From assembly GCA_025403435.1 (NCBI GenBank), contig CM046332.1, forward strand, positions 3,220,967-3,284,966: a stretch of DNA of 64,000 nucleotides, read 5' to 3'. The translations under genes were made by a program, and so were the position numbers. Below are positions 23,689 to 34,100 of this stretch, piece after piece. The stretch comes from Artocarpus heterophyllus. Lineage: Eukaryota > Streptophyta > Magnoliopsida > Rosales > Moraceae. Position 1 is the first letter of the stretch; the number at the start of each line of letters is the position of its first letter. The notes under the pieces are model-generated. The model saw only the letters and a list, made by a program, of their open reading frames with translations. It ran no database searches and was not told the DNA's origin.

Positions 23689-25019
23689 GTGTTAATCAGA
23701 ACCAAAACCTTCCCCAAACATTCAGTTGCCTCAAAATCTATCAAAATCATTAGTTTTTACTAAAACCAAAATAATTAAAAAAAAATTCTTATTAAGTTCT
23801 TTAAACTTAGGGTTTTTCAAATGTGTAAACCTTAATTTTCACACATTTACATCACCATCAAGCACAATATCAATCACATAAACATCCAATAGTGTCATAT
23901 AAACATGCCATACTCCCTATTTAATTTTGACACAACAATTACCCAAAAAACACAATATTTTGGTATAAAGTTTAGGGTTTTACCCAAAATTTCCTTGATG
24001 AACTTTGTGGGTCTCTACCAACACTTGTTCTTGGCACTAACCCTTAGCATAAACCATACAAAGTTTCTCATCAAAACAATTTCCAAAAACCAAAAAGAAA
24101 AATTCAAAGGAAGAAGAAAAAAAAATCAAAGTTTTACCTCAAGTCAAATATTGATTTTTCTCTAGGACTTTTTGAAAGCAATTTCTTTTCTAAAATTTTG
24201 AAGTAATTTTTGAGAGAGTGGGTTTAGGGGCTTTGGCTACCTTAGGAGAGTAAATGGGATTTTTTTTTCCAATTTTTTAACCACCTTTTTTTTAAAAAAA
24301 AAAAGTTCACTTTTTAGGCTTTTTTGCAATTTTTCTTAATTTTGGGGCAAAAATGAAAAAAATTATTGTCTCCCACCACAAGTGGCTGCCGAGAATCTCC
24401 TTGGATTGGGTGGCCAAATTTGAGCCTTTTGTGATAAAGCAAATGGGTCCCACAACTGTTTCACACAATATAAATTAACTACATTGTATTTTTGCTATAC
24501 TGTCAGTGTAAAATTTTGTACAGATATTATCTCTAATAGTCTAAAATTACACTAACTTTTCCTATACTAACCATCCCCCAACACAGTATTTTATATATCT
24601 GCATTTGTGCTTTATCAGTACCATTTTGCTATACTATGTATCTTTTTATTGATGTGTGTCTTTTTATATTGTATTCATCAACTGATGATTGGTAAACACA
24701 AAAATCTTTTATCAGTTTTTTTAACTGTCAACTAATCATTTTTGTCTACTTAGACTATGGTATAATTATTTACTTTAATTAACTTTTATTTTTCCTTACT
24801 AACTTATACCGTAAAGTTTATAATTATTGTGATATAAATTCTAACTTGGGTGTATTTTACAAATTTTTGAGTGATCACATTCACAAAAACCTATATATTA
24901 AAATATTCTAATTTGCACAGAATTTACATATATAATCCCTGCTAATAATATCCTTAATTATTTTATTTTATCGTAATTTGTACAAAAATACGATTGATTG
25001 AAAACAATTCACTATTTAA
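23689..25019. other. Non-coding; PBS-like motif, then AT-rich DNA
   Basis: The first 15 bases contain TGTTAATCAGAACCA, close to an iMet PBS with one inserted base, on the plus strand. The segment 23,700-24,480 looks like gypsy U5/leader in the minus orientation but has no domain. The segment 24,480-25,019 is simple AT-rich sequence in which I see nothing. Small open frames here have no family resemblance. Confidence 0.4.
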
Positions 25020-25021
25020 AT

Positions 25022-26362
25022 TCAAATAAATTTTAAAGTTAAATAAATTAATTTTTTTGCAGACGTTACACTAACAGCAGAGTGGGCCACAGCATTTCCT
25101 TGCCTAGATACTAAACTGCACCTCCACTTGTTAGTTTCGACATTACTATGTAAAATATCCGCTATAATGACACCTTCCTCTGCCAAAGAGGGGCCCTTGT
25201 TCACTGCTTGTACAACCCATGAAGCATCCACTTCTGCAACATGAATACCCACCCCATATCTTTTAGCCAAAAGGAGCCCTTCGTGAAGAGCTAGACACTC
25301 TACTATAAAAGGGGAATAATACCCCGGCAATTTCTTTGCCATCCATGCTTTCACAATGACCCTCTCATTACGGATTACAGCTCCTATCCCCACATGCCCA
25401 ATACCGTTCTTGACTGAGGCATTAATATTCAGTTTCAGTTCGCCTGCTTGCAGGCATATCCACCTCAAGGCTCTGGGGACATCTTCACACTTCTCTAACA
25501 TATTCAGGACTTCACAGCGTTGGTAGTCCTCTATCACACGGCCACATAGTTCCAAAGATTCTGCTCAGTCCGCACAGCCCAAGCTAAAATGCAGAATATT
25601 TCCAAGTCTGAGGTTGTAGCATGTCTACACCAGTCGACACATAATCCCTCAAAGGAGCATGGTTTCATTAGTTTCAACTTGGGCCAAAGTACTGACGAGT
25701 CCCACACCTGCCGCGGATATTTACAGTCCCACAGTGCGTACCGGACTGATTCAAAGCTCTCTACGCAGCCGGGGCACATGGTTGTACATCCAATGCCTCC
25801 TCTGGCGAGGGCCACATAAGTGGGGATAATGTTATTAGCAGCACGCCACACAAAGTTTTTGACTTTGTTGGGGATATTAAGGCCCCACATCTTTACCCAC
25901 CAATCTCTATTTCCACGACATCCCGACACCCCTTGGGCTTTCTTAAGTTCCATCGCAAGGCCGTATCCAGATTGTACCGTATATAGTCCTTTAGGATCGT
26001 AGTGCCGAGCCAGTGTGTCTTGGTGTCTCCCCTGTCCCACTGGAATACTCAAGATGGCTTTTTTATCAATCGGCAGGAATGTGCTGGATATGAGTGCTTG
26101 GTTCCACTGCCTATTCAATATAAGGTCTTCCACTTGCCATTCGTCAAGCTCGGCACGTCTAGGGGTAATGGAGACGGCAGTGGAATCCATGGGTCTCCAA
26201 CACCTTTGATATTTTGCCCTAATCCTACTCGCCATCGCAGATCCTTGGTCATCAGTTCTCAAATAAGGCTTCTCCACGTAAAGGACGGGTTGCAGCCTAT
26301 CCCGGCCTCCAACAGGGTATTGTTCGGGAAGTATATAGCTTTATAGACCATGGCCACTAGAC
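25022..26362 (-). pseudogene. LINE (L1-type) ORF2 3' end: zinc-binding region and RNase H
   Basis: The 3' part of one plant L1-type LINE. At 25534-26277 it encodes the post-RT region with the zf-RVT block (WGLNIPNKVKNFVWRAANN, then MCPGCVESFESVRYALWDC). At 25022-25555, one frame over, comes a plant-LINE RNase H (LNINASVKNGIGHVGIGAVI, then VECLALHEGLLLAK and VDASW). Near 26,290-26,350 it reads toward KAIYFPNNTLLEAGIG. The Athila-like element interrupts it after TAGAC (26358-26362). Inactive through frameshifts and insertions. No long poly(A) is visible at the 3' end, only a short A run near 25,055 (minus strand). Confidence 0.9.
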
Positions 26363-27247
26363 TGTTCGGTAAAATTCACTAACGCAAGTGCACGTTATCG
26401 ATCAAGTAATACAATAGTGAGTAAGAGTATCGTCTCACAGGGACTATTGTATAATAATCTAACTAAGTACTAAAATTGGATTAACTCTAAGGTTTATCTA
26501 GTTGATCATATGAGGTTGATTGAATAAATTACTGAACTAAAGTACTAAATTAAGAATAAAAATTGCAATCAATTTCAAAAGATACTTCAATAAGACAAGG
26601 CGTTAAGGCATTTGATTTCACCATAATTACTAGATATGAATTTCATAAAATTATGCAACCCAATCAATAATACACATCTGATGACGGAAATTCCTAAATT
26701 ATTTACTATCCTATCTCTAGATATAGCAAACCTACTCAGTTTATTAACTCACTATATCTCTATGTGAATTTAAATAAATCAGAATGCATTAGGATTCATG
26801 AACTTTCCAGATAAAGCCACACAAATAATATGGTATATCTCTATCCATATTTAATTCATGGTTATATGTTAGATGAAGCATTTGCATAATTCTCCCTTCT
26901 CAGTTTTGAACATGCACATCAGATCATTTAAATGGTAGCTAATCATTTAAAAGCATTAAACATAATAACACATAACTCACATGAATAAAATCAATTATGG
27001 TGCATAAATATGAAATTCACATCGTCATGATTAGGTTACATCATAGCCCTAACTAAGAAAATTAGAACATAATTGAAAAATAAATAAAATCTGAAAATTT
27101 AATTGAATCAAACATCAAGAGTTAAGAGAGCAAGAAATTCTGTCACCAATTCTCTCACTTCTTACTCCGAAATGCTTGACAGCTCCTTAAAAAAAAATAA
27201 ACAACGCTCTCCAAAATTAACTGATAACCTAGCTACCCAATGCTATT

Positions 27248-27256
27248 CTATTTATA
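27248..27256 (-). promoter_or_regulatory. TATA box in Athila-like 3' LTR
   Basis: The minus strand reads TATAAATAG. The same motif is at 37375-37383 in the 5' LTR, where it would drive the element's own transcript. Confidence 0.7.
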
Positions 27257-27315
27257 CTACTCTTAAGTTAACAAATCCATTGTTTTGCATCCAAAAATCG
27301 TGGTTCAGTATCACT

Positions 27316-27475
27316 CTGGCGTCGCGGCCCTTCTTTTCCAGCGCTGCGGCGCTTCTTCTCTGTTTTTTTTCTTCTTTTCCACCGTAGCGCCACGGCGCTC
27401 CTTCCCCAGCGCTGCGGCGCTGAGTTTCTACCAAACGCTTTCTTGCCCTTTCCTTGGGCGCCGCGGCGCTGCTCT
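27316..27475 (-). promoter_or_regulatory. GC palindrome cluster in Athila-like U3
   Basis: Five variants of AGCGCCGCGGCGCT lie 60-220 bp upstream of the TATA box in transcription direction, several followed on the plus strand by TTCTGCC or CTCTGCC. The 5' LTR carries four variants at 37443-37576. The same unit recurs as pairs inside the element at 30697-30881. Arginine/alanine-rich open frames here are repeat artefacts. Confidence 0.7.
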
Positions 27476-27666
27476 GCCAACAAAGTCCGGTCTCGGATTT
27501 CTTGTGCTCTTGCTCCCTTTTGTTTTGTTTTCTTTCTTTCTTCAACCTACATCAACAAAAGCATGCTTTTATGAAAAAGTTGGATGTTTCATGTAATTTT
27601 TCTTAAGAACATAGTAATATTCGTTAATTAAAAGTGGCCAAATAACTCTCTAAACTAGAGTTATCA

Positions 27667-27682
27667 AAACCCCCCAAACTAA
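27667..27682 (-). other. Polypurine tract of Athila-like element
   Basis: The minus strand reads AGTTTGGGGGGTTT directly against the 3' LTR. A close copy occurs inside the element at 28997-29013. Confidence 0.85.
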
Positions 27683-29216
27683 CTTTTGCTAGTCCTCGAG
27701 CAAAATCAAGAAGTAACACAAACATGGAACAACAAATCCTTCAAGATGTCCTCCAAAATTTTTCCATCTTACAATTCACAGAAAAGAACAAATTCCATCC
27801 AAACAGTGAGATCGATTTGCTATTTAAGACTAATTCTAATTTCATGACCCGTGTGTGTGTGTTATCCATTCTTTTCAAATTGTATGCAGTTCAGTAACAT
27901 CCACATTACTCTGAGAAGCTTTGATGAGTTGTGCAAAGAAACATGTTTCATAGGTTCACCTTTCATTTCTCTCTCCACTAATGTAGGCTAGTCATCCAAC
28001 TAAAAATCATTAGGGCTTTATTAAGCTTGTAACATCAGGCTGGGCTAGAGGTAAGATAAAAGTAAATTTTAGGCTCAATTCACCCCTCCCATGTTGATTT
28101 CCAGACTCCAATTAGAATCACTCTTGGTTGTATACCCTTAAACCACTTCAACTGTACAATCAACATTTACCCTTCTCTTCAAGCCATCCAACTTCTGACC
28201 AATTTAGGCCCTATCCCCAAACTCACTACATCGCCCTCAACTGCACTCAATTATGCACTTTCGTTTTCTTAGTCACTCACTGTTGTTGTTTCATCTCTTT
28301 TTTTTTTTCTTTTCTCTTTTTTTTTTTGGTTTTGTGTTGTTGTTTTTTTTTTCTTTTCTTTTTTTTTCTGAATCAAATCATATGAAAACTAATAAGACCC
28401 TTAAATAGCAAAATTAATACCACGTGAGGCTCAAAAACTTCTATGCTTCAAGAAACAACTCAACAACTCCCTTGCTCCATTCTACCTCCCAAAATACGCT
28501 TACCTTCTTCAGAAATCAACATGTTTACGGGATGTGGGACAAGGTATAAATGATTGGCTGGTTTAACAAATGTGGGTGACAAAGAAAGAACGGTTAATGC
28601 ATCAAGGCTCAACAAGGTGACTAGGGATATTTAACCAAGGTTGGCTTGAACGGCTCAAACGATCCAAAAATGGCCTAAATCATGTTTTCAGTCAGATGTA
28701 GCCTAGGATTTCGCCTCGAGAGAAAATCAGATGAATTCTAAAACATGGGTGAACATCAATGGACATACACACAATTCAAAAATTCAAGATTTTTGTGCTC
28801 AAGAAATAGATCATAAATTTAGAATTAGAATTAAACAACAAATCCATCACACGTTTAGACAAAAATTCACACCTCCTACGAATTTTAAGACATCCAAATA
28901 AAGGAGTCAATCATATCCAGATTCATCAATGCAGGAATGTATCACTTCAAGTTTCAAAGGGTTAACACAAGTTTTAACAAACAAAAAAAAAAATTTGTTT
29001 CCCCCCCAAACTAAATAGAGCATTGCCCTCAATGTATAAATAAAGAAGAAAAGGTAAGGAAACCCCCTGAATAACAAATGAGGCCAATTGGACTTGTGCA
29101 GCCATGGGAACTCCGAGAAGTGATCTGGACAACAAGGAAAACAAACAAAACAAAAACCTTAAGAAATTGAGAATGAAAAGAAAACCGAAATAATGAAATA
29201 AAAATGGGAAGTGAAA
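27683..29216 (-). other. Athila-like 3' non-coding region with internal PPT-like tract
   Basis: No coding sequence. It contains a T-rich run at 28,296-28,370 (plus strand) and, at 28997-29013, a purine tract AGTTTGGGGGGGAAAC on the minus strand that copies the core of the real PPT. The tract lies about 200 bp after the stop of the extra ORF. Confidence 0.6.
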
Positions 29217-30263
29217 TTAAGGCTCAGGGTGATCAGGAAAATGTGGTGGAGGTGGAAGTTGAGATTCATCCATGCCCAAATGTCGAGCAATTGCCCGCGT
29301 CATGGCAATATTATATTCTAGGCCCAATTCCAAACGACGCAAGCTATCACTGATTGGTAACTCAGGGGTAGGTATAGTAGGCGGTTGAGCTATTGGAGTG
29401 ACTTGTTCGGGCTGAGAGGGTTGGCTCGAGGTGGAGGCACCAGTGTCTTGCCGAAACGGAGGGTGTACTTCTTGGTCTCTGAAGCTTCCCATGACCTTTC
29501 TGTTAATGATTTTCATGGGTTGTAATAATTCTTCCTCTTGGTCGAATGGGACTCCAGCGTCGATGCATAGGCGTGTGATGAGGGAAGAGTGACCCAAACC
29601 ACCAGTCGTGGAACCCATAGCAGTTCTTAGAATACTGTCTTGGATTACTTTTCCCACATCAATAGTTTTACCTGTAACAATAGCAAATAACAAGGCAGCT
29701 CTGTCCTTGGTAACATCAGAAAAATGCATTACAGGCATTAATTTCGACGCAATAAAATACAACCACGCTTTGTACTCCCTGTTTAACGCGGAGGAGGGAA
29801 ACGACACCGCTTCGCCTCCCCGTGTTAATTTCCATGTGGTGCCTGCAGTAGCTATGGTGCCAAGAACTTCCTCAAAATCCAAATGTTCATTGAGGTATTC
29901 ATAATAATCATCATTATCAATATTTCGAAGCCCATAATACCTGTTAATGGTTGTTTTATCAAAACGAACCATCTTACCTCGTACACTTACCTGGAGGTTA
30001 GTGTGCTCTGGAACATTGGCATAAAATTCCCGGACAAGTGGGACTACAGCCGCCTCGGGTTGCTCGAGAAATTTGGTCCATCCTCTTTGCATAACCATAT
30101 TAAAAAAGACTGTAGAAAAACCATCACTAAAGTCTAACCCCCGTTTCGGTACTATAGTTTTTTTAACAATGGCATTGTTATGTCTTTTTCTCGCGGCCTC
30201 ACTCACAAACCGGGTATATGGGGTGGATGATGAAGCTACAGTTCGTGTGCGCTTAGAAGCCAT
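29217..30263 (-). CDS. Extra ORF of the Athila-like element (plant retroelement domain, function unknown)
   Basis: An intact 348-codon frame starting MASKRTRTVASSSTPYTRF; an upstream in-frame ATG only adds a lysine run encoded by a poly-T tract. It is on the same strand as gag-pol, 850 bp downstream. The fold region (residues 40-230) with RGWTKFLEQPEAAVV and FYANVPEH, and GKMVRFDKTTINRYYGL, resembles the domain often labelled putative plant transposon protein (Transposase_32-like), which I recall as common in this position in Athila-type elements. The last 90 residues are Pro/Ser/Thr/Gln-rich and end DESQLPPPPHFPDHPEP. No signal peptide or membrane segment is seen, so I do not call it an envelope protein. 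It stays open although gag-pol has two stops. Function unknown. Confidence 0.8.
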   Translation of the reverse strand: MASKRTRTVASSSTPYTRFVSEAARKRHNNAIVKKTIVPKRGLDFSDGFSTVFFNMVMQRGWTKFLEQPEAAVVPLVREFYANVPEHTNLQVSVRGKMVRFDKTTINRYYGLRNIDNDDYYEYLNEHLDFEEVLGTIATAGTTWKLTRGGEAVSFPSSALNREYKAWLYFIASKLMPVMHFSDVTKDRAALLFAIVTGKTIDVGKVIQDSILRTAMGSTTGGLGHSSLITRLCIDAGVPFDQEEELLQPMKIINRKVMGSFRDQEVHPPFRQDTGASTSSQPSQPEQVTPIAQPPTIPTPELPISDSLRRLELGLEYNIAMTRAIARHLGMDESQLPPPPHFPDHPEP

Positions 30264-31112
30264 TTTTTTTTTTTTTTTGAATGGCACACGTTAAAGATTA
30301 AAACCTAACACCGTCAAAATTTCACTTACCAAAAACCACCTATATTAAAATCTAACTATAATCATGAAAGAAAACCTAATAAGTGCAAATTAAAAAAAAT
30401 CACACAAATATGAAATAATAAACAAAATAAAAATAACAAAAATTAAAAAAAATACTCAAAGATATGGAAAGAAGGCAACTTACTTGAAGAGAAAGATGAA
30501 CCGAAAGGAGATGGCAGCCACAACGTTGGCGGATGAGGATGGCAAAGTTTTCTAGAGAGAAGGAGGAGAAGAAGAAGTGGGAGAGAGGAGTTTAGTTGTA
30601 GAGAGAGAAAGTAAATGGGTGAGAATAAGGGAAAGGAAAGTGGATTGTTAGGTTTAAAGCTGGACCCCCCCTTTTTTTTTTTGGAATTATACAAACAGCG
30701 CCGCGGCGCTGGAATTCCAGCGCTGCGGCGCTAGCGTTCTGCCATCTTTTTTTTTTTTTTCATGGCGCCGCGGCGCTGGTGTTATAGCGCCGCGGCGCTT
30801 TCCTTCTGCCAACGAGATTTTTACTCATCCACAACAGCGCCGCGGTGCTCTAAATTGAGGGCTGCGGCGCTTGGATTCTGCCCAAATTCACCCAGCGATT
30901 TGTTTCTGATGCTTCCTTATTGATTTCGACTCCTGCAAAACAAAATGCTATTGTTAAACAAAAATATCCTAAATTATTTATTTTATTATTTATTTTATTT
31001 ATTTTCAATTTTTTTCTTTTTATTTTTATTTTTGACATGATAAATAAGGAAATGCTTGGGTTGCCTCCCAAGAAGCGCTTGCTTTATTGTCTTCAGCTAG
31101 ACGGTCTCAATG
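30264..31112 (-). other. Spacer between Athila-like pol and extra ORF
   Basis: Non-coding. In transcription order it holds a short hairpin (31055-31072, CTTGGG/CCCAAG), an AT-rich run near 30,960-31,040, the GC palindrome array, and a pyrimidine-rich leader-like stretch at 30,443-30,660 before the extra ORF. The layout looks like a promoter plus 5'UTR for the extra ORF, which is inference. Confidence 0.55.
30697..30881 (-). repeat. Internal GC palindrome array of the Athila-like element
   Basis: Three paired units, each made of two copies of AGCGCCGCGGCGCT-like palindromes followed on the plus strand by TTCTGCC: about 30,699-30,744, 30,764-30,811 and 30,836-30,882. They are separated by T-rich or mixed spacers. 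The unit is the one seen upstream of TATA in both LTRs. Confidence 0.8.
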
Positions 31113-34100
31113 TCACTTGGTAGGAGCTTGTAATTCGATGGTGGTTTTATTCCTGTTAACTCCACCTCTAAAGTAGGGCTTCAAGCACTGACCATTGACC
31201 TTAAATTTGCCTTTGGTATCATGTGCCACTTCTATTGCTCCAGATGGAAAGACTTGTGTTACTGTAAATGGTCCTGACCACCTAGATTTCAGCTTACCTA
31301 GAAACAATTTAAGACGAGAGTTATAGAGCAAGACCTGTTGACCAACTGTAAATTCTTTTCTGAGAATGTGCTTATCATGCCATCTTTTCGTTTTCTCCTT
31401 GTAAAGCTTTGCATTCTCATAAGCATCGAGCCGAAATTCATCCAGCTCATTTAGTTGCAACAACCTAGCCTCACCTGTCAACTGCGCATCAAAATTCAAA
31501 CATTTAGTTGCCCAATAAGCCTTATGTTCTAGTTCCACTGGCAGGTGACATGCTTTTCCAAAAACTAGCCTGAAAGGGGACATCCCGATGGGAGTTTTGA
31601 ATGCAGTCCTATATGCCCAAAGTGCATCATCTAACTTAATAGACCAATCCTTCCTAGAGGCATTTACTGTCTTCTCCAAAATCCTCTTGATTTCCCTATT
31701 TGAAATTTCCACTTGACCACTAGTCTAAGGATGATATGCTAGTGCCACCTTATGTGTAACACCATATTTTTCCAAAAGTGCCTGAAATTGCTTACTACTA
31801 AAATGCGACCCTTGATCACTTATGATTGCCCTAGGGGTGCCAAATTGGGAAAAAATGTTCTTTTTTAGAAATTGGACCACGACCTTAGTGTCATTTGTTG
31901 GTACAGCAGCTGCTTCTACCCACTTAGATACATACTCAATGGCTACTAAAATGTATTTATTCCCAAATGAAGGTGGAAATGGTCCCATGAAATCAATACC
32001 CCAAACATCAAATAGTTCACACACAATAATGTTGTTTAAAGGCATCTCATTTTTCCTCGAAATATTTCCCATTCTTTGACATTGATCACATGAGGCTACA
32101 TAGAAGTGTGCATCTTTAAAAAGTGTGGGCCAATAGAAACCTGATTGTAATACTTTAGCAGCAGTTTTAGAACCACTAAAATGACCACCAGCCTCCCCAT
32201 CATGACAAAGTTGTAAAATGCTTACCATTTCGTCCTCAAAAACACATCTTCTTATCACCTGATCTGCGCAAATTTTAAACAAGAAAGGGTCTTCCCAAAA
32301 ATAGTGTTTAACATCAGAAAAGAATTTTTTCTTTTGTTGATATGACAAATCAGGGGGTAGAACATTACTTGCTAAAAAATTTACCAAATCAGCATACCAG
32401 GGGACTCGCGGGGATTTGATAGAGAATACCTGCTCATCAGGGAATTCCTCCAGAATTGGGCTGCCCACTTCATCATGATTGGGAATTCTGGATAAGTGAT
32501 ATGCAACTAGGTTCTCAGTTCCCTTTTTATCCTTGATCTCCAAATCAAACTCTTGAAGCAACAATATCCACCTGATTAACCTGGGCTTGGATTCCTTCTT
32601 TTCAAGTAAGTATTTCAGAGCAGAATGATTAGAGTAAACAACTACTTTTGAACCAATCAAATAAGAACGAAATTTATCAAAAGCAAAAACTACCGCCAAA
32701 AGTTCCTTTTCTGTTGTTGTGTAATTCAGTTGTGCTCCTGACAAGGTTCGACTAGCGTAATATATAGTTTGAAAAATTTTATTCTTTCATTGGCCCAGCA
32801 CTGCTCCAACTGCTGAATCACTTGCATCACACATGAGCTCAAAAGGTAAATCCCAATCAGGCGCTGCCATGATAGGTGCTGACACAAGCTTTTCTTTCAA
32901 AGTGTTAAAGGCCTGCAAGCATTCATCAGAAAACACAAACGGGGCATCTTTAACTAACAAGTTAGACAAAGGTCTAGCAATTTTTGAAAAATCTTTTATA
33001 AATCGCCTATAAAATCCAACATGCCCCAAGAATCTGCGAACGAGTTTGACAGATGTGGGTGGAGGCAATTTTGCAATAACCTCCACTTTGGCTCTATCAA
33101 CTTCTTTACCGTCTTTCGAGATTTTGAGTCCAAGCACAATCCCTTCCTGCACCATAAAATGACATTTTTCCCAATTCAAAACAAGGTTAGTTTCCTCACA
33201 TCTTTGTAACACCAATGCCAAATTATGTAAGCATAAATCGAATGATGTGCCAAAAACAGAAAAGTCATCCATGAAAATTTCAATGAATTTCTCAACCATA
33301 TCAGAAAAAATGGCCATCATACAACGCTGAAAAGTTGCCGGTGCATTACAAAGACCAAATGGCATCCTTCTATATGCAAAAGTGCCATAGGGACAAGTGA
33401 ACGTGGTCTTTTCTTGATCCTCGGGTGCAATAGGGATTTGATTATACCCTGAATATCCATCTAGAAAACAATAAAATTGATGTCCTGCAAGTCTTTCCAA
33501 CATTTGGTCAATAAATGGTAAAGGAAAATGATCTTTTCTAGTGGCATCATTTAATTTCCTATAGTCCATACAAACACGCCACCCAGTAACTGTTCTAGTT
33601 GGAATTAACTCATTATTGTCATTCTTTTGAACAGTCATACCTCCTTTCTTCGGCACAACTTGCACAGGACTTACCCATGAACTATTAGATATAGGATCGA
33701 TGATCCCGGCATCCAATAGTTTGATAACCTCAGCTTTCACCACTTCTTGCATTTTTGGATTCAGACGCCTTTGGGGTTGAATGGTGGGCTTGTATTTCTC
33801 CTCCATAAGAATTTTGTGCATGCAAATGGAGGGGCTTATTCCCTTGATGTCTGCAATCTTCCATCCAATTGCACCTTTGTGCTCTCTTAACACCCTAAGT
33901 AGTTTTTCCTCCATAATATCTGTCAAAGAAGAAGAAATAATTATCGGTAGTGAGGAATTTCCATCTAAATATGCATATTTTAAATGAGAAGGTAAGGGTT
34001 TAAGTTCAAGAATAGGAGGCTCTTCAATTGACGGCTTAGGCCTTGTGATGGATTGTCCCACTTCTTCAAGTTGCAATGCCTTATGCCTCGGAATTGGTGG

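Larger units (their letters stand above)
26363..27666 (-). repeat. Athila-like element 3' LTR
   Basis: Plus-strand ends TGTTCGGTAAAA...GAGTTATCA; 1304 bp. It holds TATA at 27248-27256 (minus strand) and GC palindromes upstream of it. The shorter 5' LTR lacks one palindrome pair by deletion. Confidence 0.95.

Noticed and set aside
25589..26346. Plus-strand open frames of up to 114 codons
   Set aside because: They are shadows of the LINE zinc-binding region on the minus strand.
27252..27545. Arg/Ala-rich open frames over the Athila LTR, also near 37379-37588
   Set aside because: They come from translation of the GC palindrome cluster upstream of TATA; no domain and not kept between the two LTRs.
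28296..28370. Long T run as a LINE or SINE tail
   Set aside because: It lies inside the Athila-like 3' non-coding region with no adjacent element border or duplication.
29217..30263. Envelope protein in the Athila-like element
   Set aside because: No signal peptide or membrane segment is visible; the domain resembles a plant retroelement domain of unknown role.
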